Shown here one piece after another: positions 1 to 9,915 of a stretch of 64,000 nt of DNA. Made by a program: the position numbers and the translations under genes. This DNA comes from Phytophthora quininea (taxonomy: Eukaryota; Oomycota; Peronosporomycetes; Peronosporales; Peronosporaceae). The stretch spans positions 124,001-188,000 of the forward strand of contig JAAVTG010000542.1 of the NCBI GenBank assembly GCA_011947345.1. The letters run 5' to 3'. The notes beneath the pieces were generated by a model, which had not been told where the DNA came from, ran no database searches, and worked only from the letters and a program-made list of their open reading frames with translations. Numbering within the stretch: position 1 is the first letter of the stretch; every line of letters begins with the position of its first letter.

Positions 1-605
1 TACATGTTGGCGAACGGTGGTGGAGGCAGGTTGGTGTTCATAACGACGACGTTCATGGCCTCCAAGTCCTCCTCAGCCATGCTACCACTCGATTTTTTAG
101 GCGTCGACGGGGACGACACGCCACCTCGAAACAGCAACTTGTCGATCAGATTGGGTCCGTTCTCGTCGCTCTTGTGGTCCAGCTCTCCGACAGTCGACGG
201 AGACCGAGAGCTCTGCGGCGACAAGATGGCTTTCAACGCCAGGCTGTCGCTGGGCAAAAAGATCTTGAGGTTGGTGTCTCCTTTCAGCGGGTTGCTCAGC
301 TTGGCGCTGCTCACGGAGCGTCGTGCCAACGACGCCGCCGAGGACGCCGAGTCGGCTCCAGAACTGGTCGACAGCGACGAGCACGACGCCGCTCGCGAGA
401 CTTCTTCGAGGTGGCTCTGGGTGCGCTCCAACTGCTGCAAGTGGCTCGACACGTGGTCCTCCTGCTGCGTGCTGTCCTTGGCGTCCTCCTCCTCGTCCCT
501 GGACGTGTCGGTGGCGTCCAGTTCGTCGTCCTCGATCAGCGGTGGCGTCTCTAGCGTGGTCGTCGTCGGTTCCTGCTGCTCCGGTGTCGCCATGTCTGTC
601 TCCAT
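1..605 (-). CDS. Hypothetical acidic, serine-rich protein (C-terminus outside window)
   Basis: The minus strand is open from an ATG at 605 (a second in-frame ATG at 593) to the window edge, giving at least 200 residues. The start reads METDMATPEQQEPTTTT. It is followed by a run of Asp/Glu, a Gln/His/Glu stretch that could form a short coiled coil, then Ser/Ala-rich low complexity and a few basic patches. I see no signal peptide, membrane segment or known domain. The opposite strand is also open across this span, but it would encode a Cys/Ser/Val low-complexity product typical of an antisense shadow, so I prefer the minus strand. Function unknown. Confidence 0.5.
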   Translation of the reverse strand, partial: METDMATPEQQEPTTTTLETPPLIEDDELDATDTSRDEEEDAKDSTQQEDHVSSHLQQLERTQSHLEEVSRAASCSSLSTSSGADSASSAASLARRSVSSAKLSNPLKGDTNLKIFLPSDSLALKAILSPQSSRSPSTVGELDHKSDENGPNLIDKLLFRGGVSSPSTPKKSSGSMAEEDLEAMNVVVMNTNLPPPPFANM

Positions 606-1641
606 TTGGCCACTAGACACGGAGCGACCAGCAGCGCTGCGTGGTGGCTGACGAAATGGAGGAGTGGGCTGGTCGAGTCTATCCAGAGCGGTCTCCTGAC
701 GATAACGGTTGCCTGGTGAAGCGCTTTCGACGCGACTCAGTGTATCCGAGCTGGCTCGTTTCGTGCGGTGCGACACGCTTTGTGGTCAGACACTGTGCCG
801 TCGAGCTCCAAAGCGGGCGCCGTCCGGATGCGCTGCAAGACGGCGCTGCGGTGCTGTCGGCGCGGATTGGGGTAGTGGACTGTGTGCTGTGTGCTGGTCG
901 TGCGGGTCGCTGTGCTGGTCGTTCCATCATGGAGCGATTCTCGGTGCCTTCGGCTGGGCAACGTTGTCGCTTCGTGATTCAGCGCGGCGAACGGCACTAG
1001 TCGATTTTAGCGTGTTGTCGTTATAGCCAGGGGGAGGCGATACTCAACTCGAGTGATGGCCCCTTCCACGTCGAGTCCGCCAAAAGCAGCCATGTCGATG
1101 TAAGCAGGGAGAGCTCTTCGCTGCCGACGATTTTCCCGGGACGCGCCAGGATACACGGCTCCCCTCTCCATGCTGCCCCTGCGCCAGAGACTGTGGCGGC
1201 AGAAGCAAGGAGAGTCTCTCACAATGGCACTTGCTCTCCATCAGCTGGCGACGCCAAGTTCATGACGAGGGTGAAGCGGTCCTGAGTTGAAGGGCCGATG
1301 ACGTGAACTGCACCAAGCAGCACGTGCAGGCGACGGCAACTGCTCTCCAAGGCCAGGCAGACAGCGGAGCGTGCAAATCAGACCTTCCCTTCGGCAAGGG
1401 CAAAGGCAACAACTTCAAACTGGTAGCCATGTCGGATAACGGTCAGCTACCGAAAGATCGCTTCAGTTGAAACCCTCCTCTTGCCGCAGAGAGTGATGTC
1501 TGGCTTGTGGTGTGGTTTGCTCTGGTATTTCTCAGTGCAGCAATGCAGTCGACTTCTATCAACTGGAGCTGATGCGTCTAGATCACTTTTCTTTTGGGCC
1601 GATTCCCTCCTCGTCAACGATGCCAAGAAAGAGTACAAAGA
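606..1641. other. No convincing gene
   Basis: Short open frames occur on both strands, but none has a recognisable domain, a consistent codon pattern or a credible start. An alternative reading frame for the N-terminus of the next gene begins with an ATG at 1620 (MPRKSTKND..., lysine/acid-rich and NLS-like). It ends at a TGA after 33 residues, so it may be the true start followed by a one-base frameshift into the ankyrin frame. Confidence 0.4.
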
Positions 1642-2637
1642 ATGACGCTGCCGCTCAAGATGCCAAGCGTCCTCGAATTGCCGAGCCCGAAGACGAAGAG
1701 GCAAAAGATTTCGACTCCTGACAATTTCCGTCGCGAGTTAATCAAAATGTGCATTCCTTGCGAGGTTAGTCGCGAGATGGAGGTGGTTGAGAATTTGGAC
1801 GAGCTATTGATGTCTCCTCTGGAAGCCACCATCGAAGCTGCTCAAGAAGGAGATCTGGAGCGACTGCAACATTTACTCGGCAGGTCGAATTGCTGGGCCT
1901 CTGAAGACGCAGCAGTTGCTGCTGGAGTGAATGGACATCTCGAGGCGCTGCAGCTCCTGTTCGAGGATAAAAGCTTTGATGGCGATAAAAACCGGACGGT
2001 GTTCTCCATTTTGGACACCGCAGCGGACGAAGACTTTGGCAATGTCGTCGAGTTTCTGGTGGGGAAGATGCCCAAGGGCTGGGAGAAATCCGAGTCGCCT
2101 GCTCTCGCCGACGAGATCATCCACATGTTCGAGATTTCTATCGAGAAGAACTTCGTAGGAGCGGTGAAGACTTTAACCAGCGCGAACTGCATCACGTACG
2201 AGATGCTTGCTGAGGCTCTCGTGGCAGCAGCCAGTAGAGGACACCTCGACATGGTCGAGTGTTTGTTTGAACAAGAGATTTTCGAAGCCGATGCGGTCAC
2301 TGCGGCGTTTACAGAAGCTGCTAAGCAAAGGCGCACTGCTGTCGTCAAATTCCTGTACGAACATCAACAAGCTTCGCCCAAGACGATGGCCAAGTTGCTG
2401 AAGCACGCGGCAAAATTTGGTCAATTTCCGATCGCGAGCATCCTGATCAACAGTCCTCTAATCTCCCAGGAAACCAAGAACAAGGCGTTGATGACTATAG
2501 CGTGTAGTGCGAGAAGCGGAGCGTCGAAGTTTATCCAGAATAACTGGTGCTGGACTGAGGACGCTATGCAACAAGCGGTGGACGCCGCCCATGACATTCA
2601 GATCCGAATGGCGTTGCTCAGCAAGATATCGAGCTAG
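1642..2637 (+). CDS. Ankyrin-repeat-like protein
   Basis: A 331-residue product from the ATG at 1642. After a basic N-terminus (PKTKRQKI, possible NLS) come repeated helix-pair units such as ATIEAAQEGDLERLQHLL, AAVAAGVNGHLEALQLLFE, AAASRGHLDMVECLFE and AAKQRRTAVVKFLYE. These have the spacing of degenerate ankyrin repeats, which are common in large oomycete families. Ankyrin repeats bind proteins; the partner cannot be read here. Two starts are possible: 1642 in this frame, or 1620 in another frame with a +1 shift near 1717. The frame ends in TAG at 2637, but ankyrin-like coding continues in a different frame directly after it, so the original protein was longer. Confidence 0.65.
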   Translation: MTLPLKMPSVLELPSPKTKRQKISTPDNFRRELIKMCIPCEVSREMEVVENLDELLMSPLEATIEAAQEGDLERLQHLLGRSNCWASEDAAVAAGVNGHLEALQLLFEDKSFDGDKNRTVFSILDTAADEDFGNVVEFLVGKMPKGWEKSESPALADEIIHMFEISIEKNFVGAVKTLTSANCITYEMLAEALVAAASRGHLDMVECLFEQEIFEADAVTAAFTEAAKQRRTAVVKFLYEHQQASPKTMAKLLKHAAKFGQFPIASILINSPLISQETKNKALMTIACSARSGASKFIQNNWCWTEDAMQQAVDAAHDIQIRMALLSKISS

Positions 2638-2840
2638 CCACTCTAGCCTCTTCCGCGGGGGATGTTAATCCTGAAGAAATCGATACATTCTTCCGGACAA
2701 GTAGGATTACAAGTTTTGCCATTGCGTAGCTGGGCTTTGCTCAATACATGCTTGATTTGGGAGCTGATGTTAGTAGTATCTAGCTACGAGAAGCAGACTT
2801 GCTTAAATTCTGGACGAAGGAAACGGTTTTACCGTGGCTT
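2622..2840 (+). pseudogene. Decayed 3' extension of the ankyrin gene
   Basis: One base out of frame with the upstream gene, the sequence reads DIELATLASSAGDVNPEEID, then FAIA-stop-LGFAQYMLDLGADVSSI-stop-LREADLLKFWTKE. The LGFAQYMLDLGADV stretch is a good ankyrin helix pair followed by its loop. One frameshift near 2622 and two in-frame stops separate it from the intact part. The gene has therefore lost its C-terminal repeats, or the assembly has errors here. Confidence 0.5.
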
Positions 2841-2923
2841 TGGTGATTGAGATGTATTGAAAACAGTGCAGTATTTCGTCTTGAAGATACAACGCGCTGA
2901 CGCTCTGGTCGATAACTCTTCGA

Positions 2924-2965
2924 GGATGCAGGTCCAAGTCGCTTGAAATCCATCGACCTGCATCC
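2924..2965. repeat. Perfect 11-bp inverted repeat (hairpin)
   Basis: GGATGCAGGTC at 2924-2934 pairs perfectly with GACCTGCATCC at 2955-2965 across a 20-nt loop. It follows the decayed ankyrin tail. It could be a structured RNA or terminator-like hairpin, or a remnant of a small inverted-repeat element. Confidence 0.6.
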
Positions 2966-3592
2966 TTGAACCACGAATTTCACGAATACCCGGAGACTCG
3001 TGGAATGTCCGGCTCATATCTGATGCCTTCGTCACCAACCAAGAACTCCTCGTCCAGGCGCCCCGGCGGAGATAAGCAGAGCTATGGCTAGCCCATTCTT
3101 GCCGTTGAGAGCAACTAAATAAACTTATCTGTCGGGCGACCTGGTAGACATCATTGCATGCGTTCTACACGTTCTTGTAGAGTGGAGCGTCTTGTACACG
3201 AAGGCGAAAGATCAAATGTCCACTGCGGCAGCGGCGTCGTAGCATTGAACACGTCTACTTTATTGGTGCGCAAGATAAAGAAAATATGCGACGTCGTGGA
3301 AGCACCGGCTAATTCATTCTCCACGCTGAGCATTTAAAGACAAATCAATGGCTCACCTGGCGGCACTCACCTGACGAACAGCAAAAGCACCCGAAAACGT
3401 GTATGCACCAACAGCTAGGGAAAACACCCATGGATTTGACACCATAGCCACTTGTACGGAAAACGTCGTGCATACTCATTGTTTTATATGAATTTCGTGG
3501 TTCACCATGGCTGACGAATTCCCGACATCCAAAATTCTCTTGAATATGTATGCGCCGCAGTCGGCTTTTGTATCAAAACTTCTGCGTTATCT

Positions 3593-3707
3593 TCTGCGTT
3601 TGGCGCAGACAAAATCACAAGTCGGCTGGTGGCTTTCCGATACAACTGCTGCTATTCCCGGCGACTGCCCGGCCTCTTTGAATTTGTCTGCGTTTGACGC
3701 AGACAAA
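3593..3707. repeat. Two palindromic direct repeats beside the Crypton
   Basis: Near-identical 22-mers at 3593-3614 and 3687-3708 differ at one base. Each contains the palindrome TCTGCGTTTG(G/A)CGCAGA followed by CAAAA. The core CGCAGACAAA lies at 3604-3613 and 3698-3707 and recurs at 6186-6195 on the far side of the first Crypton. This may mark the element's integration target or ends. Confidence 0.5.
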
Positions 3708-3857
3708 ACTACCGCTACCTACACAAGTCAACACCATACTTGTTAGCGTGTTGTAGTCCACGACGAGTGTTGCTGACAAGAAGACGAAGGTAGGAGGTAA
3801 ATCAAAGCACTCAATGATTAGCAACTGTTTGCAGGCGTGGCATGCCGCTAGCTACAC

Positions 3858-6108
3858 CTACACTAACGCTTGTTTGGCGACGATTGCGTCGTATTTTTGC
3901 AGGGCTGTAGACCATTTGAGCAGACTCGTGCGGCGCTCTCGATGTTTGGCCGTAACAGCACTGATAGGAAGTTGAAGCAGGGCTATCATCAGCATATTGC
4001 GAGCCTCGGTGATGGTAGGCCGCTCGATCCAGCTAGTCTTCGCGATTTTGCATTGGATTTCCATCATCATGCAGCGATAATGGGACAATCGCTTGCGCTT
4101 TTTGCTGTTAGATAGATCTTGCCATTGTAAAAATCGGTACGGACCAAAGCGTTGATTCGGGTCTCCGCAGCACCAGTGCTCCCAAGCGCACTCCAAGGTC
4201 ATGCTTGGGATCTCGAAGTCGGCTGGCACGCGAGTAAGACGTGAATTGTTCAGATTCAGACTCGTGACTAAGGACGCATTAGGATCAGCATTTTGCCGAT
4301 CATTGGAGTGGTCGGGTTGTTGTTGTTCCTGGTGATTGACATGTTCTTGCGGCAACGAGACTCCTTGAACGTGCTGTATCAGCGCGGTGATCCCAGTGTT
4401 ACGAAGTGCGCGGGATATACTAGCATCCAGCTTTGCAGGCGAAATTGAGCCGTGATAAGCCGCCAGTTCTGTTTGCATCAAGGCAACGACAGTTGGGGCC
4501 AGCGCATTCACTGAAAGCGTCAATTTTTCTAATTGATCAGCTTGATGCTGCAGCGCCACGAACAAATGTACATGTAGAGGAACACCCGTGGGTCTGATCC
4601 GATCGGTCGGTGTAGCAATTCGACATTTTACCCGGGCTTTCAACCGATTTACAAGTCTCGTGTTTCCGAACAATGCATTTTGATACAGTGAGTGCTTGCC
4701 AGGAAGTGTTGCAGTAAGAAAATTGTGATGATACACCAGCGATGCAAGAAAAAACTCCCGGCAGGAATCAAATGACTCGGCATCTTTGGAAAACACAATT
4801 CAATACCTCGACGTATTTCATCGTCGCAATCCTCGAAAAAGGAGGTAAATTAGCAAAGCCGGCTTGCCCAAATGGTAAGCCCGCTGCATACCGACCCACA
4901 ATTCTATCTCCAGCGGCTTCGTAGCGAATATATGTATTTTGTACTCCAGGAAGCGTCCATCCCGCTCGGATACAAATCGCAGCAGCGGATGGACCGCCGT
5001 TTGAGCATGAGGAAACATATGTAGCAGAACCTTTGCGAGCTGAATGGGTCCCAATCTCGTCAGGCCTTAAGCCTTCACTCTCTAGCAAAACTTTCACGTC
5101 TCGTTCAACCATGATACGCTTTAATATCTTGAAAAATCGATTGTATTGGTTTTGACCAGGGAACAGCAACGAGTTTGACAAACCACATACTGCTGCGTAC
5201 ACTGCTAGCGACAGCACAGGGCAAATTTCCGGCATGAACGGATTGGCATATACATGCCGAGCGTCTCGAGGTCGCGTCCCTTCCTGATCATTTTTCATGT
5301 GACCAAATACAATAGCAATAGCGTCACCATCCCACCTCATGTGGCCAGCGTGAATTCCAACAGTACTGCCAGCTCGACACATTAAATTCCAGCTAATAAG
5401 TAGGAAAGTATGAGCGAATGTATGCTCGTCGGTATGATGCTTCATCATTGCCAAGCACAACAATCTCAACACGGAAAATGACAACGGCTCCTTTCCTTCG
5501 GTAAATTTTTGACCAGATGCGTGACTTCGACGAGCTACGGTGCGTTTCAAGCCTTTGAAGAACAGTGTTAAGTCAGCAGCTAAATCTTCGGGCATTGTGC
5601 GTCCATAGCCACGATATAAGTGAAATAGACTTGATCGCAAAGAATCGTACACTGACATTCCAGGTTTTCCACCTTTCTGGTTTCTCAACGACACGAGAAA
5701 TTGTTCAAAGTCCTCAGCACGATGCAAATCGTATGTAATGGGCGGTAGCAATGGGTTGCCAGTGATGATACGATAAATGCTGTCGCTTGACAGGGACACC
5801 ACGTTTCCGTCGTTTTACAGGTTACTAGTTGGCACCAAAGCAAGAAATACATCGCTAAGCACATTTCGTTTGTTATGATACAGCCACGACAAGTAGCGGC
5901 TGATTCCTCGCCAGTACATGTCCACTGTCTTTGCTGCGATAACATTGTTTTTCACTTCGTGCACTTGATCATCAAGGTCGTCGCCAACGTGGTCACCGTC
6001 GTTGCAGGGTACTTCGTCGCCGCTGTCGTCATTCATTTCGCCATCATCTTGCTGCTCACCGTCGGAGCCGGGTACCAGGTCGCCGTGAACAGCACCGCTA
6101 CAAGCCAT
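3858..6108 (-). mobile_element. Crypton A: tyrosine-recombinase transposon, broken
   Basis: One coding sequence reads from the ATG at 6108 to the stop at 3858. An acidic N-terminus leads into a SAM-like core-binding region (NTVDMYWRGISRYLSWLY-type helix) and then the catalytic domain at 4768-5802. That domain has R in WNLMCRAGST, the H-x-x-R motif HSARKGSATY and the nucleophile Tyr in YIRYEAAGD, so the catalytic set is intact. The C-terminal part (3858-4796) has the W..W/G..P/K-rich pattern of the GCR1_C-type DNA-binding domain typical of Cryptons. Breaks: one in-frame TAA at 5815-5817 and one frameshift near 4795 in a T-run. Cryptons move as DNA by recombination and leave no terminal inverted repeats, and I see none. 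Confidence 0.85.
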
Positions 6109-6185
6109 GGGCGGCGCTTCTTCTGTTTGATCTTCAAAAGTCGTCGACCGTCAAAGTTCACTCAATTAAGTACGAGCAGAACAAA

Positions 6186-6195
6186 CGCAGACAAA
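6186..6195. repeat. CGCAGACAAA direct repeat on the upstream side of Crypton A
   Basis: An exact 10-bp match to 3698-3707 and 3604-3613, in the same orientation. The pair 3698-3707 and 6186-6195 brackets the whole Crypton A coding region, as expected for the short direct repeats left by Crypton integration. Ten bases can recur by chance, so this is suggestive only. Confidence 0.35.
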
Positions 6196-6355
6196 TTCTC
6201 GCTACATATAATTGGTAGCAATACAAAACCCAGATGAAATGATGACATTCAAAAATGCGCTGGAAATCGTAGTCAGCTTGCACTACAACATTAAAACGCA
6301 AGCTTGCACGCATTTTCAACGTATAAAGCAAAATCAACACGAAAACTAACACACA

Positions 6356-8469
6356 TTATGCTTTAATTTCGCGAGCACGCGTGCGCCACGACAACTGGTC
6401 CAACCTACGCCCTCTTCCCTTGTTTGACGTGGACACGAAAGACAGGTGAACCTTTATCTGCTCGAAAAGAAGACCTGCTGCATCAGTAGAACTGTTCGCC
6501 CAGTGAGTTTCATCGTGCATCAGTAGTCCCTCAACCAACAGCATCACACGTCGTAGTTCTGCAAGCCGAACCTTTTTCAGCCTGGAGGACATGTTTTGCT
6601 TTGAAAGCAGTCTCAATGGCGGCTGCCCAGCACACCAAAGTTGCCAAATAACTCTAAGCGTTCCTGAAGGCATCAAAACTCTTTCGGGACGCGATGAAAG
6701 CTGCTGTCCCACGTATAAAGGTTTCCGTGTGTAGTGCTCACTGGTGGTACAGGAAGCTCGCTTGCTGGGGCTGCTGCTCGCTGCTCTTGATGCAACAAAT
6801 TCGAACGTGCCAAGACTGACGCAAATGCAGTCTCCAGCGCCTCCATCGTCATGACGGACCCGGTAATGTGGCGTTTGAGCGATTCCTCAAAGGATGCAGC
6901 AAGTTTCTCTCTCATTTCCGCAATTTCAGCCTTGTAACTAGATAATTCGACCATCAGGCCAACGTGTGGAGGAATACCAGTAGGAGTAATGTAGTCGTCC
7001 GCTTTGAAATTTCGACAGTCGATATGCCGGCGTAACCACTCAAATTGCGCCTCATTTCTACTATTGAAAAGCGGAGTAGCAAATAGCAAGTGTGTCGGTG
7101 GCAAAGTTGTTTGTAAAAATACTTTGTGATAGAGTAGCGATGCAAGACCAAATTGACAAATCCATCGCAAATTTGGCGGCGCGCCAGGAAACACAGAATC
7201 GAGTGCACTTTTGATGCGTTGCTGCAGCTCCAATTTTTCATCATCTCGATCACTTTGAGTAGTGAAAAACGGGGGTAGTATGGCAAAATTAGGCGAATCA
7301 AAAGGAAGTCCAGCAACGTAGCGGTCTACAACCATGTCACCAGCGGCCTCAAAGCGGACGTACTTGTCTTGCACTCCTGGAAGAGTCCATCCGGCTCGAA
7401 GACAGATAGATGCTGCCGACGGACCTGACGTCGAACAGCTACTAACGTAAGTTGCTGATCCTTTTCGTGCCGACTGCGTACCGAACGCTTCCGCTGTCAA
7501 ACCAACCTCGCCTAGAACACTTTGAACGACACCTACATTAAGCACACCTTTCAGTACTTTCAGGAATCGACTGTATTGATTTCCTCCGGGGAAGACTTTA
7601 CCGTCCTGTGAAAACCCCAGCACAGCAAAATAAATCCCAAAACCAAGCACTAGGCATACTTCTGGCATAATCGGGTTTGCATACAAATGCCTGGGGTCTC
7701 GGGGCGGCTTCCGTCCTGATCGTTTTTCATGTGCGCAAACGTTACAGTCATAGCATCTTCACGCCACAAAAGATGTCCACAGCGGATAGACTTGGTGTTT
7801 TTGCACGACACATCAAATTCCAACTAGTGAGAAGAAATGCATGCCCAAAGACATCTTGCTTCCTGTCTGACTGCAACATTGGTTTTACCACTGCTCTGTA
7901 CATCGAAAAGCTAAAAGACTCCTTCCCCTCACAAAGACTGTCGTTGCTGTTTTGTGCGCCTCTGGCCACAGTATGGTGGAGGCCCTTGAAGAAGCGCCGC
8001 ATTTGCGAATCAAAGTCGCGAGGTCGGGAAGTTTGTGTCGTGGTGTACAAATATACAATTGCTGAGCGCACATTTCCGAACGTGGATTTACCGGTCACTC
8101 CACGTTGCTCCATAGAAATCAAATATCTCATGCAATCTTGCGTTGTCAAAACATCCAAAGTTGACGGACTTCGTAATGGAGCTGTAGAAAAACACAGCGT
8201 GATTGTGTTAGCATTTATGACTTCAAGCTCTCGAAATTCACTGGTAAACAGGGCCTGTCGACCATTTACATCCGTGTTAATGTACAGCCACTCCACAAAC
8301 CGAGCCAACGCTCGCAAATAAATGTACTTGGTCTTCTTCGCCGTAGTATTTTCCAGAACTTCCCCACACGCGCATCGAGATCCTCCATCGGAACAAAGTG
8401 ACCTTTCAAGAACACGTAGCTATTTCGGCCAATAAAAACGTGTCGTTCAAAATGCACGACGAATTCCAT
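6356..8469 (-). mobile_element. Crypton B: second, diverged tyrosine-recombinase transposon, broken
   Basis: The domain order matches Crypton A with clearly diverged residues: N-terminal helices (RALARFVEWLYINTDVNG), catalytic R in WNLMCRAKTP, GTQSARKGSATY, YVRFEAAGD, then a GCR1_C-like tail (6356-6712). The coding path changes frame near 8355, near 7740-7690 and near 6700. The H of the H-x-x-R box is replaced by Q (QSARKG), so the recombinase is probably dead even if the frame were open. It lies 250 bp upstream of Crypton A on the same strand. The divergence argues for two independent insertions of related families rather than a recent tandem copy. Confidence 0.8.
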
Positions 8470-8678
8470 CTATCTATCTATACATGGTGAACAACGAGAA
8501 CGCATGTGGTGAATAATTCCATTTCCAATCTTGTTGTGTTTCTTCACATGCCACGAGCGAAGATACCGCACAGGATAAGCTCGAGTGAGTCATTTACAAC
8601 CAGCAGAGTTCGTTCCCAACCAGCACGGAGACCACCAAAGAACTCGACTAAAATGCCACGCACAGGGCAGGAACGGCG

Positions 8679-9795
8679 TTGAGTATCCAAGTCTCAGACG
8701 ACGCCAATGACAGACCGTCGGAATCGACATCCCCAAGCAATAGCAACCAACTCCAAGAGGCTCATCGCCAGCCTCAAAATCCTCTCTCGACGGTGTGCGC
8801 GGCACCGCAGTCTTGCTGGTCGTCATCCAACACGCCAGGTACATGCACGACCTCGTCAGGGGGCCGTCGGTGTCGACGCCTTCTTCGTGCTGTCGTCGTT
8901 CCTTCTGACCATGATCTTCATGAAGAAGAGCATCAAGTTGATGGAGGACGGCGCGTCTTTCCGCAAGTGGGGGTTCACGGTGGCCGACTACTTTCCAAGC
9001 GCTTCTTTCGGGTCTACCCGCTGTTCGCACTGGTGCCGTCACGCTGTGGCTCATGCCGTTCGAGAACAAGTACCAGTTCTACAAGGTGCAGAGACCCGAG
9101 TACTTCAACCTGCTTCCCACGCTCGCGCTCACGTTCCACCCGGACCACCGCCACTTCCCCATGTGGACGCTTCTGCTCGAGATTTTCTGTTACTTCATCC
9201 TGCCGGTGTTTGAGCTGCCCGTGCTCACGATGGGATGGTTCTGGTGAATGGCCTTTGTTGCTGTACACGCAGGTCATCTACAGGGGCCTCTTTATCGTCT
9301 GAATCCGAGACATCCATCAACCGTTGAGTGTCTACCTGCCGACGTTCATTGCCGGGTCCATGGCCGCCGTCATCTTCGTGAAACTCGACACGTGGTCAAA
9401 GACTCCGGATTCACATTCCGCAGGCCGCACACGATCGGACTGTGGATTGTTGTTGATCGCCTGACCGTCGTCTTCTGAGGGTTCTTCTTCAACTGGCTTG
9501 GCATGCCTCTCCCCGTCGAGATCGACTACTTCATGCCGTTGACGAGCATTAAGCTGTCGCTGCTGTTCGTGATCGAGCTGATCCAGCCGTCCACCGTGCC
9601 CAGATCTTCGAGTGGGTCGTGCTGCGCTACTTGGATAAGACCATCTGCTCGGTCTACGACCATGAAACTTCCTCAAGATTGCTTACCAGACGTCCAAGTA
9701 GAAGAAATAAAACGTCGCCAAGCGACTTGACGCAGATAGAGGACAGCAGTACGGACTCCGACTCGAACTGTAATAAGGAAGGCAACTTTGTTTGA
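8679..9795 (+). pseudogene. Acyltransferase-3 family membrane protein, pseudogene
   Basis: Pieces in all three plus frames together form an acyltransferase family 3 (OafA-like) protein: LDGVRGTAVLLVVIQHA near 8786, GVDAFFVLSSFLLTMIFM near 8870, RFFRVYPLFALV near 9005, MPFENKYQFYKV and the hydrophobic PMWTLLLEIFCYFILPVF near 9160, YLPTFIAGSMAAVIFV near 9340, and the end FEWVVLRYLDKTIC near 9610. Such proteins transfer acyl groups within a membrane. At least four frameshifts and a stop near 9470 show it is dead. The parent gene family is widespread in oomycetes. Confidence 0.75.
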
Positions 9796-9915
9796 TTCCT
9801 GCCTGCTGACTCATGTATTCCTTCTCATACAAAGGACAAGTTATTTTAAATCGTACCAACTTTCGTCAAAATCCTTTAAAAATAAATAAGAATCATCGTC
9901 AAAAGAGCTTCCAAC

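Larger units (their letters stand above)
2841..3857. other. Intergenic; no gene seen
   Basis: Only short low-quality open frames are present. The span holds one inverted repeat (2924-2965) and a pair of palindromic direct repeats (3593-3707), listed separately. Confidence 0.4.

Noticed and set aside
4..651. 215-codon plus-strand ORF
   Set aside because: Its Ser/Val/Cys low-complexity product is the antisense of a better minus-strand frame (1-605) with normal composition and a clear ATG.
8466..8485. TCTA tetranucleotide repeat as Crypton B end
   Set aside because: It is a simple microsatellite; nothing matching is found at the other end of the element.
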